DNA of 16,972 nt from Candidatus Nanohalarchaeota archaeon (lineage in GTDB: Archaea > EX4484-52 > B79-G9). Both the position numbers and the translations under genes were made by a program. Under the pieces are notes generated by a model. That model was not told the origin of the DNA. It did not search any database and saw only the letters and a program-made list of their open reading frames with translations. Each line of letters starts with the position of its first letter. The first letter of the stretch is position 1. The stretch is from positions 1-16,972 of the forward strand of contig QMVA01000012.1 in the NCBI GenBank assembly GCA_003660865.1, in the 5' to 3' direction. Shown in pieces: positions 1 to 6,482 of this stretch.

Positions 1-116
1 AATAAATGAAATCTATTATTATATTTCGCATTAGGGGTATAATAATGTTTACGAAAGGTCAAAAAGAAGGTGTAATTAACTAAGTCTGCGGTGTCTGTTT
101 TGAGTTAAAGCGGGAA

Positions 117-899
117 TTGCTGGTTGCAGGATACTTTTGTATCACGGAAAAAATATCCATACCTGCACGGGCGGGTTTTAATATGTGGCCTGTTGCTTCT
201 GTTGTGGCTGTTGTTGTTGCAGGGCTTATGGTTCCCATGGGGGGCTGCTGTGCTGGATGGGGTTGGTGGGATTATTTTGCTTATTTATTTTCTTGCGCTT
301 TCGTCGGCTGCTGTTTATATGGCGGGTTCTCGTCTTCTAACCCGTTTGGGGTTATGGGGGCTATCAGGGGGATTACGCAGATGATTGCTTATGAGGTTCC
401 GTTTATTGTCTCGATCCTTGTCCCGATTATTGCGCTTATGGGGCTTGGTGGTGTGGATTATCTTAGTATTAGTGCTATCAATGGTTTCCAGGTGAATAAT
501 GTGTGGCTGATCCAGTTGTATCCGCTTGCAGGTGTTGTGTTTCTTTTGACGCTTGTCGGGAAGATTGAGATGCCGCCGTTCCATACGCCTGGGGCGCACT
601 AGGAGCTTGCGGGGGGGTATAGTGCTGAGTATTCGGGGGCAGGGCTTGGGATGATTGAGGCTGCGCATATCATTAAGGGCTTTGTTGTTATGGGTCTTGC
701 TGTCGCATTGTTTCTCGGCGGGGCTGGTACGCTTCCTGTGTTTATTGGTAAGACTTTTGGGTTTTTGGTTGTGTTGACTGTTTTGAGGGTTGTTATGGCG
801 CGGCTGCGGATTGACCATATTCTCGAGTTTTACTGGGTGCTTGCGATTGTTGCAGGTGTTGATTTGATTAGGGTTATTCTTGTTCCCGCGGGATTGTAG
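117..899 (+). pseudogene. NuoH-like membrane subunit of a group 4 [NiFe] hydrogenase (MbhM/EchB family), broken
   Basis: The pieces spell a NuoH/HyfC/EchB-type proton-channel subunit: the segment SSNPFGVMGAIRG, then QMIAYEVPF, IEMPPFHTP, and the EYSGAGLGMIEAAHI stretch typical of the family, followed by several hydrophobic helices. They are spread over two frames. Frame changes are needed at the A6 run 148-153 (one A short), the G6 run 239-244 (one G too many) and near 324-329 (one base short). A TAG at 600-602 also interrupts the conserved loop, in GAH-stop-ELAGGYSAEYSG, where relatives have a Glu/Gln-rich PEAxxE segment. The N-terminal part of the family is missing: the frame closes at TAA 81-83 and bases 1-80 show no hydrogenase coding. 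The final stop is TAG 897-899. In the family this subunit anchors the hydrogenase to the membrane and couples ferredoxin oxidation to ion pumping. Family recognition is firm. Naming it MbhM or EchB rests on the ferredoxin subunit that follows. Confidence 0.8.
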
Positions 900-908
900 G
901 TTGTGATT

Positions 909-1235
909 ATGAAGCTGATTATTGAATGTGTGAAAAATGTTTTGAAGAAGCCGTTTACGCAGAAGTATCCAGAGGAGAGACTGGAGATTCCTTCCTGGTT
1001 GCGCGGGAATTATGTGTATGATAAGGAGAAGTGCGTGTATTGCGGGTTGTGCGCGCGGTATTGCCCGTCAAATGCGATTACTGTCAATCGTGAGAAGAAG
1101 GAGTGGTGTGTGGATATCGGTAAGTACCTGTTTTGCGAGCAGTGCGCGGAGGTGTGCCCTACTAAGTGTCTTGTGCTTGGGATGGAGTTTGAGCTTGTTG
1201 CAGTTGGTAAGGGTAAGTTTGTCTTTAGGGGATAA
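909..1235 (+). CDS. Two-cluster ferredoxin-like hydrogenase subunit (MbhN/EchF/NuoI family), one ligand Cys missing
   Basis: A 108-residue NuoI-like polyferredoxin of the kind that ends mbh/ech operons and passes electrons between ferredoxin and the [NiFe] small subunit at the inner face of the membrane. The N-terminus KNVLKKPFTQKYPEE is typical of the group 4 hydrogenase subunit. The first [4Fe-4S] motif is complete: C42, C45, C48 and C52 in CVYCGLCARYCP. The second reads KYLFCEQCAEVCP, so C76, C79 and C83 are present but the first expected cysteine is Tyr73 (codon TAC, one base from TGC). Start ATG 909 is chosen because AGGT lies seven bases upstream; GTG 903 is possible. The frame is the same as that of the NuoH-like pseudogene and begins three codons after its TAG stop. 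The reading frame is open, but the partner genes are broken and a cluster ligand is lost, so it may be early in decay. Confidence 0.85.
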   Translation: MKLIIECVKNVLKKPFTQKYPEERLEIPSWLRGNYVYDKEKCVYCGLCARYCPSNAITVNREKKEWCVDIGKYLFCEQCAEVCPTKCLVLGMEFELVAVGKGKFVFRG

Positions 1236-1240
1236 ATGAG

Positions 1241-1525
1241 ATGATTGAGCGGTTAGGGAAGATGAAGTGTGAGCATTTGGTGATTTTTGCTGTTGTTATC
1301 GGATTTGTGGTTATTACGTTCTGGAGGGGGGTCTGGGGGCTTCTTGATCTGTATTTGTTTCCTGGTGATCCGGAGTTGAGTTTTTAGAGTTCTATTGTTA
1401 TTGGTCTTTGGGTTCTTGTTGTGACTCATTATGCGACTAGGGAATTGGTTTAGTTTGTCTACTGGAAATATTTGCAGTTTGTTTATGTGTGGTTTATTGT
1501 TTCTGGTATGAAGAAGGGATTTTAA
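1241..1525 (+). pseudogene. Small two-helix membrane protein with two in-frame TAG codons
   Basis: A 95-codon frame starts at ATG 1241, five bases after the ferredoxin stop, and ends at TAA 1523-1525. TAG codons at 1385-1387 and 1451-1453 interrupt it. Read through, it gives a soluble start, a helix around VIFAVVIGFVVITFW, the segment FWRGVWGLLDLYLFPGDPEL, a second helix SSIVIGLWVLVVTH and a short aromatic/basic tail. The downstream pieces clearly keep coding character (hydrophobic, then YWKYLQFVYVWFIV). It resembles the intact gene on the opposite strand at 1533-1886, which shares FWRG and DPxLS. Function unknown. It could be a nonsense-mutated pseudogene or, less likely, a gene that reads TAG as an amino acid. 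Confidence 0.6.
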
Positions 1526-1532
1526 GTGAGGG

Positions 1533-1886
1533 TTATGTGGTTTGACTATGCTGGGTTTTTGCCGGTACGGTTATGAATTCTTTTGATAAGAGGCCTGTGA
1601 TGGCAAGGATTGTCAGGCCGGTTACAAGGGAGAGGTGGGGGTCTTTTAGGAAGGTGTTTTGCGAGCTTAGTTCGTAGATGCCGCGCCAGAAGAGTATTAC
1701 GCCTGTTGCACCTGAGATTGTTAGGGTTATGTGCCTGAAGTAGGAGAATTCGCGCTTTATGCTGTGCTGGACCATGGATTGCAGTGAGGATAGTTCTGAT
1801 CTCAGGTGATACTTGAGTTCTGTGTCTTTGATTTGCTGGGTGTCTTTTTGGATGTTTCTTATCTTTTCTATTATTTTTTGCTGCAT
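1533..1886 (-). CDS. Small membrane protein with N-terminal coiled coil
   Basis: A 117-residue protein starting at ATG 1886, so close behind orc1 (stop at 1898) that the two probably share a transcript. Residues 1-45 are charged and heptad-like (QQKIIEKIRNIQKDTQQIKD, then SELSSLQSMVQ), which suggests a cytoplasmic coiled coil. Two hydrophobic helices follow: TLTISGATGVILFWRGIYEL and LSLVTGLTILAITGLL. The loop between them, FLKDPHLS, matches FPGDPELS of the broken gene at 1241-1525. The tail is polar (KEFITVPAKTQHSQTT). Upstream in-frame codons overlap orc1 and look non-coding, so this start is preferred. I do not recognise a named family. The protein is probably an inner-membrane protein of unknown role. 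Confidence 0.65.
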   Translation of the reverse strand: MQQKIIEKIRNIQKDTQQIKDTELKYHLRSELSSLQSMVQHSIKREFSYFRHITLTISGATGVILFWRGIYELSSQNTFLKDPHLSLVTGLTILAITGLLSKEFITVPAKTQHSQTT

Positions 1887-1897
1887 GGAGGTCACGT

Positions 1898-3157
1898 TTA
1901 GAGGTAAAATTCTTTTTTCAGGTAGTCCATTATGCGACTGTGGATGTCTTTTGAGATTGCTATGCCTATTTCGCGGGTGCGACCGTACCTGCCTTTTGAG
2001 ATGACTTTGGCGCTTATTATGCTTAGCATGTCGAGTTCGGTTATTATGTCTGATATGCGCCGCTGTGTCAGGGGCTTTAATGATATTTGTGAGCATATAT
2101 TCTTATATGTGTCATAGACTTCGCCTGTGAGTATTTTTTCTTTGCTGATGCCGTCAAGGAGTGTGAATATGCTGCATATGACTGCTTTGGATTGTTTGGG
2201 CTGGGTCTTTACGACTTCCATTATGCGGTCCATGTCTACTTTGGATTCTGCCATGTCTACGTGCTTTTCTGTGATCTGGGTGTTGTTGTTCCTTTCTGCT
2301 AGTTCACCTGCTACTCTTAAGAGGTCAAGAGCGCGGCGGGCATCGCCGTGTTCCTGGGCTGCGAGGGCTGCGCATTTGGATAGCACCCCGTCTTTTATTT
2401 TGTCTTCGCTGAAGGCTATTTTTGCGCGGTTGAAGAGGATGTCCTGTAATTGTACTGCGTTGTAGGGTGGAAATACGAGCTCTTCTTCTGATAGGGCGGA
2501 TTTTACTCTCGCGTCTATGTAGTCTGTGAATGAAAGGTTGTTTGAGATGCCTATTATTGATATTTTTATGTTCTGGAGTTCCTGATTTATGCGGGTGAGG
2601 TTGTATAATAGCTCGTCGCCTACTTTTGATATCAGTGCGTCTATCTCGTCTATTATGATTATGACTACGCCTTTGCGCTCTTCAAGGGCGTCGAAGAATA
2701 TCTTGTATACGTGATCTGTGGGTAATCCTGTTGCAGGTACTTCTTTTTCGAGTATGTTTGCAAGGTGCGCTAAAAGGCGGTATTCTGTGTCTGCGACTCG
2801 TTTCATTTTGCAGTTTACGTACATTATGTAGAGGTCTGATTCTGCTTTTTTTGCTGCTATCTTTAGCTGATTTGTGACGTATGTTGTTATGAGGGTCTTT
2901 CCTGTGCCTGTGCTGCCGTAGATGAATACGTTCGACGGCCGGTCGTTTTTCAGGGCAGGGGCGAGTATCAGTCCTAATTGATTTATCTGATTGTCTCTGT
3001 GGGGTACGTCTTCAGGGGTGTATGATATTGTGAGTGCTTTCTTGTTTGAGAATATTGGCTCTTTGTCCATATAGTCGCTGAATAGGTCTTGTATTGTTTT
3101 TTGGGACATGTGTATCAGGTCTTTTTTTTGTGGTTTCGTTGTTTGATTTCTTTGCAT
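1898..3157 (-). CDS. cdc6: Orc1/Cdc6 replication initiator
   Basis: A 419-residue archaeal Orc1/Cdc6 AAA+ protein, about the normal length. It binds ORB elements at the origin and helps load the MCM helicase. Visible motifs are the pre-AAA segment YTPEDVPHRDNQI, Walker A GSTGTGKT (residues 81-88), Walker B IIIIDEIDAL (about 166-175), sensor 1 GISNN (about 203-207), the initiator-specific region around DARVKSAL, and sensor 2 GDARRALDLL (about 271-280). The last 120 residues match a winged-helix DNA-binding domain. The ATG at 3157 lies about 35 bases from a TATA box at 3190-3199; a second ATG at 3109 (MSQKTIQDLF) is an alternative. The gene points away from an origin directly upstream (3302-3771), the usual archaeal arrangement. 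The coding strand is A/C-rich at third positions, unlike the T/G-rich plus-strand genes. Confidence 0.97.
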   Translation of the reverse strand: MQRNQTTKPQKKDLIHMSQKTIQDLFSDYMDKEPIFSNKKALTISYTPEDVPHRDNQINQLGLILAPALKNDRPSNVFIYGSTGTGKTLITTYVTNQLKIAAKKAESDLYIMYVNCKMKRVADTEYRLLAHLANILEKEVPATGLPTDHVYKIFFDALEERKGVVIIIIDEIDALISKVGDELLYNLTRINQELQNIKISIIGISNNLSFTDYIDARVKSALSEEELVFPPYNAVQLQDILFNRAKIAFSEDKIKDGVLSKCAALAAQEHGDARRALDLLRVAGELAERNNNTQITEKHVDMAESKVDMDRIMEVVKTQPKQSKAVICSIFTLLDGISKEKILTGEVYDTYKNICSQISLKPLTQRRISDIITELDMLSIISAKVISKGRYGRTREIGIAISKDIHSRIMDYLKKEFYL

Positions 3158-3189
3158 ATTATTACTGTTTTACTGATTATGGTTTGGTA

Positions 3190-3199
3190 TAATATATTT
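3190..3199 (-). promoter_or_regulatory. TATA box for orc1/cdc6
   Basis: The minus strand reads AAATATATTA. It would place the transcription start near 3168, giving a leader of about ten bases before ATG 3157. The origin repeats start 100 bases further upstream. Confidence 0.45.
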
Positions 3200-3301
3200 G
3201 TTGGTATTGTATGTGTTTTTGGTTTGTTTTATGTGGTAGAAATTTTTGTGTTTTCGGTTTGGTATATATGATGTGAAGTTTTGGTGTTGTATTTTTAGTG
3301 T

Positions 3302-3321
3302 GTTTCTATAGGAAATGAAGG
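3302..3321 (+). repeat. ORB-like element 1
   Basis: GTTTCTATAGGAAATGAAGG resembles the archaeal origin recognition box: a TTCC-N-GGAA-like dyad followed by GAAA and a G tract. The G tract is short, so this is a weaker copy. Confidence 0.6.
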
Positions 3322-3330
3322 TTTATATTA

Positions 3331-3352
3331 GTTTCTATGAGAAATTAGGGGT
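3331..3352 (+). repeat. ORB-like element 2
   Basis: Begins GTTTCTATGAGAAATTAG and ends GGGGT. Same orientation as elements 1 and 3, with the terminal G tract intact. Confidence 0.65.
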
Positions 3353-3353
3353 A

Positions 3354-3376
3354 GTTCCATAGGAAGTAAAGGGGTT
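3354..3376 (+). repeat. ORB-like element 3
   Basis: Begins GTTCCATAGGAAGTAAAG and ends GGGTT. The TTCC...GGAA dyad and G tract fit the ORB pattern well. It starts one base after element 2. Confidence 0.8.
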
Positions 3377-3397
3377 GATTGAATTGTTGTGGGGGTG

Positions 3398-3419
3398 ACC
3401 CCTTGATTTCGTGTGGAAG
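3398..3419 (-). repeat. ORB-like element 4 (inverted)
   Basis: On the minus strand it begins CTTCCACACGAAATCAAG and ends GGGT, one of the best matches to the ORB consensus. It faces the three direct copies and borders the A/T tract. Confidence 0.8.
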
Positions 3420-3440
3420 TTATGTTTGTTGTTGTTTTGT

Positions 3441-3585
3441 TTTTTATTATTATTATGTTATATATATATATATATTATATATATATTATATATATATATA
3501 TTATATTATTGAAAATTTTATTATTATATATTACAATATATTATATTATATTGTATTGATAATAATATTAATGATAAATTATATT
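3441..3585. other. A/T-only duplex unwinding element
   Basis: About 145 bases of almost pure A/T, including long alternating TA runs, lie between the ORB cluster and element 5. This is the expected site of first melting. Tandem TA repeats may vary in length between cells and are hard to assemble. Confidence 0.8.
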
Positions 3586-3749
3586 GATGTTGTCGATGTA
3601 GTTTAACGATGGTGCTGATGTGGTTGTTACTGAATGATAATCGACAAGCTGAAGAGATAAAGAATTGACTAAGTTCATGAGGAGTTATGGAAATTTGTGG
3701 TTGGATTGTATAATTTTCAATGTTTGTTGGTGATTTATTATTAACTTGT

Positions 3750-3771
3750 GTTGCAGTGGAAATGAAGGGGT
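3750..3771 (+). repeat. ORB-like element 5
   Basis: Begins GTTGCAGTGGAAATGAAG and ends GGGT. Strong ORB match on the far side of the A/T tract, pointing the same way as elements 1-3. The rest of 3586-3913 shows no gene or clear structure. Confidence 0.8.
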
Positions 3772-3913
3772 ATGGGTTAATAGTAAATCATTTATTGTGT
3801 TAATTTGAAACGCAGAGTTTGGTGTGTTTTGGATTGTGATGTTGTTTTTGTTTGTTTGTTTTTTAGGGTTTTGTTTGTATTGGGTTGTGTGTATATGTAT
3901 TTTGTTGTGTTTG

Positions 3914-4645
3914 TTATACAGGTTTTATGTTTGTTTTCAGGTTGGCTATGAGTTGGTCTACTGTTTCGAGTTGTGATATGATGAGTGGGATTTTTTCTAC
4001 TTTTGCGATTCTTTGGGCTAGTCTGTCTATTTCTTTTGGGCCGTGGAAGATTACTGCGCTGGGTTTTAGGTTTGTTACTTTTATGGCGATAAGGGGGGAT
4101 CTTCCGCGTTCGACTTTTGTGAATATGAGGGCGCGCTCTGTTGTCATACTGTAGAGTTTTGCGAGTTCTTTTGGGGATAGTTCGATTATTGCTTTTAGTG
4201 AGTCTATGATTGTGTAGCCGTAGAGTGGTTTTTGTGGTTCGTTTTCTTCGTTGATTAGTTTTCCGTTGACGTATGTTGTGATGTCTTTGAGTGTGTAGGG
4301 TTTTGTTGTTTCACAGATATCCAGTATAGCGTCTGATAGGGTTTCGTTTGAGTACAGGCTGTTGAATTGTTTTGTTATTGTGTTGCCGTTTGTTTTGTCG
4401 ATTTTGAGGAGGGAGTTTACTATTTTTTTTATCATTGCGACTCCAGGGGATTTTCTTCTGCCTGATTCGTAGTCGGATATTACTGAAGGCATGAGGCTCA
4501 TTTTCTGTGCAAGTTCGCGCTGGGGTATTTTGAATATAGTTCTCCATTTCTGGATGGCGGCGCCTGGTTCTTGTGCGAGGACTATTTCACCTGCTATTTT
4601 TTTGGCTAGTTTTGTTTTTTCTATATCATGTTCGTGCTGTTGCAT
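3914..4645 (-). CDS. COG1709-type transcriptional regulator with XRE helix-turn-helix
   Basis: A 243-residue protein matching the archaeal predicted regulator family COG1709. Residues about 17-80 form a Cro/XRE-type helix-turn-helix: the family lead-in EIVLAQEPGAAIQKWR, then IPQRELAQKM for the first helices and SVISDYESGRRKSPG for the recognition helix and following turn. The C-terminal half has the family's conserved block: ERALIFTKVERGRSPLIAIK, LKPSAVIFHGP and EKIPLIISQLETVDQLI, a possible ligand or dimer domain. A TATA box (4668-4676) is centred 27 bases before ATG 4645, which suggests a leaderless message. The target genes are unknown. The stop lies 140 bases from the origin. Family assignment is confident; its role is not known. 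Confidence 0.85.
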   Translation of the reverse strand: MQQHEHDIEKTKLAKKIAGEIVLAQEPGAAIQKWRTIFKIPQRELAQKMSLMPSVISDYESGRRKSPGVAMIKKIVNSLLKIDKTNGNTITKQFNSLYSNETLSDAILDICETTKPYTLKDITTYVNGKLINEENEPQKPLYGYTIIDSLKAIIELSPKELAKLYSMTTERALIFTKVERGRSPLIAIKVTNLKPSAVIFHGPKEIDRLAQRIAKVEKIPLIISQLETVDQLIANLKTNIKPV

Positions 4646-4667
4646 GTTTTTTGTTATGCGGGGTATT

Positions 4668-4676
4668 CTTAAATAG
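4668..4676 (-). promoter_or_regulatory. TATA box for the COG1709-type regulator
   Basis: The minus strand reads TATTTAAGA, centred about 27 bases upstream of ATG 4645. This spacing implies a leaderless transcript. Confidence 0.5.
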
Positions 4677-4753
4677 GTTGCTTTTTTAGGGTTTATTACA
4701 TAGGCTGTTGCTGTGGAGTGAAAGTGTAAGTTACCCTTACTCGATATTAGGAG

Positions 4754-6160
4754 TTATGTCGTATTTATTTGAATTATTTTTATTTCTGTTGGTAAAGCGC
4801 CTGATTCGAGTATTGACTGTAAGTGGTTTATATTTTTCCATGCATCGTCTCTTGAGTTACCCGGGCCGCTTATCAGTATATTATCTTGTGCTTTACCCTG
4901 CAAATCGGAGGATATTTTTTGTGAATCAATAAGTTCACCATCGAGATATAAATCAATGTTGCTCGACAAATAGCTTCTGCTACCTGAAAATTCTTTTGTA
5001 AGGTCATTTGTGACCTTTGCAAGTCTATTAGCAGCAGTTTGAGATATCTTTATTGAGAACTGATACTGCCAGTTGCTTCCTGTTCTAGATATACTTGTGT
5101 GTTGAGCATTGTTAAATACCTGTTCTATGTCTTCACTTGCTATCACAAACGCTCTCAAGATTATAACATCATCATCTGTCCTGTTTACATACTTAATCTG
5201 TACTCCTTCAAAGTCAATTGTGTCATTGACCTCAAGCGCAACGTCGCCAATCTCTATCGCACCTGAAGGCAGAAGCGCAATATCATGCGGTTTCTTATTG
5301 AAATTAAATACAGCAGTTCTACCTTTGAAAGTAATATTTCTATCTATAATAGCCTTAAATTTACCATGTCTTTCTATCAATTCCCTTAATTCTTCTTTAT
5401 TGATATTGGGTATTGGTATCTGTAGTTGCACATATAATTTTCCGTCTATTTCAATAGGTTGTAGTTGGTTTTTTCTTATACCATATTCATAAATTCTTTT
5501 TTCGAGTATATCTATTACTTTCATAGCGTTGTCTTTTGTGGGATTATTCAGTTGGATAAGTATGCTAGTGCAGTTTGAGTCTCCACATTGGAACTCTGGT
5601 TTGTTAACATCTATCGATGTGAGGCTAGTATTAAGTTGATTTGTCTGTTGAATGTTTGCAGTCCACATATATCCAATGGCAATCACTATAATAGATAGAG
5701 TTATGAATAATGTAATCGTCATTAGTATGATGGCTGTTATTACGCGCATTAAAGTAATTTCGTGGATTTCCTTAAGTACTATGATGAAAATATAGAAGTA
5801 ATATATTAACACAAAAATATTTATTATCGGTATCCATATCAGTAGCGAAAATGCTGTGAGATATGCCATGACTCTAAAGGTTATCTCATAATTCTTCTTT
5901 GATCCAACAAGTTTTAGGAACAGATGGTATATTGCAGAAGAGACAAATAATCCGATTGCACCCATAACAATCGCAGAAAGAAGCCATAGCGCTACAAATG
6001 CATTCAAATATAATCCTTGAGACACAAGAGCCTGTTTTAACTGTAGTAATTGCATCTTCTCCGAAGTTGCAAAGAACATGACAATAGACAATATTGATGC
6101 GACAACCAGATTAAACATAGCAAACCTGAACGGCTCTCCAAACCCTCCTGTAGTCGGCAT
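4754..6160 (-). CDS. Yip1-like membrane domain fused to a SecD P1-like domain
   Basis: A 468-residue protein. Residues 1-170 hold about four or five membrane helices and begin TTGGFGEPFRFAMFN, the pattern of archaeal Yip1-family proteins. Residues 175-468 are soluble and resemble the extracytoplasmic P1 region of SecD: ILEKRIYEYGI, LYVQLQIPIPNINKEELREL, and at the end LISGPG...SILESGALPTEIK, close to SecD's SGALP segment. The SecD transmembrane pore helices are absent. Known SecD works with SecF in late protein export; here the domain is tethered to a different membrane module, so the function is unknown. The original start is probably ATG 6232, which has an AGGTGA site and TATA box, but a TAA at 6182-6184 stops that frame after 16 codons. 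ATG 6160 is the first start after it. Unlike its neighbours, the coding strand is G/T-rich. Confidence 0.72.
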   Translation of the reverse strand: MPTTGGFGEPFRFAMFNLVVASILSIVMFFATSEKMQLLQLKQALVSQGLYLNAFVALWLLSAIVMGAIGLFVSSAIYHLFLKLVGSKKNYEITFRVMAYLTAFSLLIWIPIINIFVLIYYFYIFIIVLKEIHEITLMRVITAIILMTITLFITLSIIVIAIGYMWTANIQQTNQLNTSLTSIDVNKPEFQCGDSNCTSILIQLNNPTKDNAMKVIDILEKRIYEYGIRKNQLQPIEIDGKLYVQLQIPIPNINKEELRELIERHGKFKAIIDRNITFKGRTAVFNFNKKPHDIALLPSGAIEIGDVALEVNDTIDFEGVQIKYVNRTDDDVIILRAFVIASEDIEQVFNNAQHTSISRTGSNWQYQFSIKISQTAANRLAKVTNDLTKEFSGSRSYLSSNIDLYLDGELIDSQKISSDLQGKAQDNILISGPGNSRDDAWKNINHLQSILESGALPTEIKIIQINTT

Positions 6161-6232
6161 AGTTTTGAAGAATTGCTTTGGTTATAGTATTATCGTTTTT
6201 ACATTCTTAAACCATTCATCAAAAAATTTCAT
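6161..6232 (-). pseudogene. Severed N-terminal segment of the Yip1/SecD-like gene
   Basis: From ATG 6232 the frame encodes MKFFDEWFKNVKTIIL, a TAA at 6182-6184, then PKQFFKT running straight into the ATG at 6160. Yip1-family proteins normally start with such an amphipathic stretch. A proper ribosome site precedes ATG 6232 and none is evident before ATG 6160, so the TAA looks like a recent nonsense mutation. Confidence 0.65.
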
Positions 6233-6236
6233 TCAG

Positions 6237-6290
6237 TCACCTTTTCTGTCTGATATTGCAATATATAGTACTTGATAAGACTATTTATAC
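6237..6290 (-). promoter_or_regulatory. Promoter and ribosome binding site for the Yip1/SecD-like gene
   Basis: The minus strand carries a TATA-like GTATAAATAG at 6281-6290 and AGGTGA at 6242-6237, four bases before ATG 6232. Together they mark 6232 as the ancestral start. Confidence 0.6.
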
Positions 6291-6482
6291 TTTTTATCCG
6301 ACGTAGCCAAGTATATCAGGGTATCTTATGTTATTGGTTGGATGATATGAGAGGTTTTGTGTAGTCAATAATTGCGTGTAATTTGTGGTGAGTGTGCAGA
6401 GAATGTTTGTGGTTTATTTAACAGTAGGTAAGTAATAAAAAGTTTAGTGCACAAAGATATAGTGAATAAGGGTGTAGGTGCG

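Larger units (their letters stand above)
3302..3771. other. Replication origin (oriC) with ORB elements and an A/T unwinding region
   Basis: The intergenic region upstream of cdc6 has three direct ORB-like repeats (3302-3321, 3331-3352, 3354-3376), one inverted copy (3398-3419), an A/T-only tract (about 3441-3585) and a further direct copy (3750-3771). Copies facing each other across an A/T tract next to cdc6 are the hallmark of archaeal origins. The small ORFs in this stretch are low-complexity and not credible genes. Origin activity is inferred from architecture. Confidence 0.88.

Noticed and set aside
3379..3606. 75-codon plus-strand ORF across the A/T tract
   Set aside because: It encodes Tyr/Ile-only repeats produced by alternating TA and covers the origin boxes; no ribosome site.
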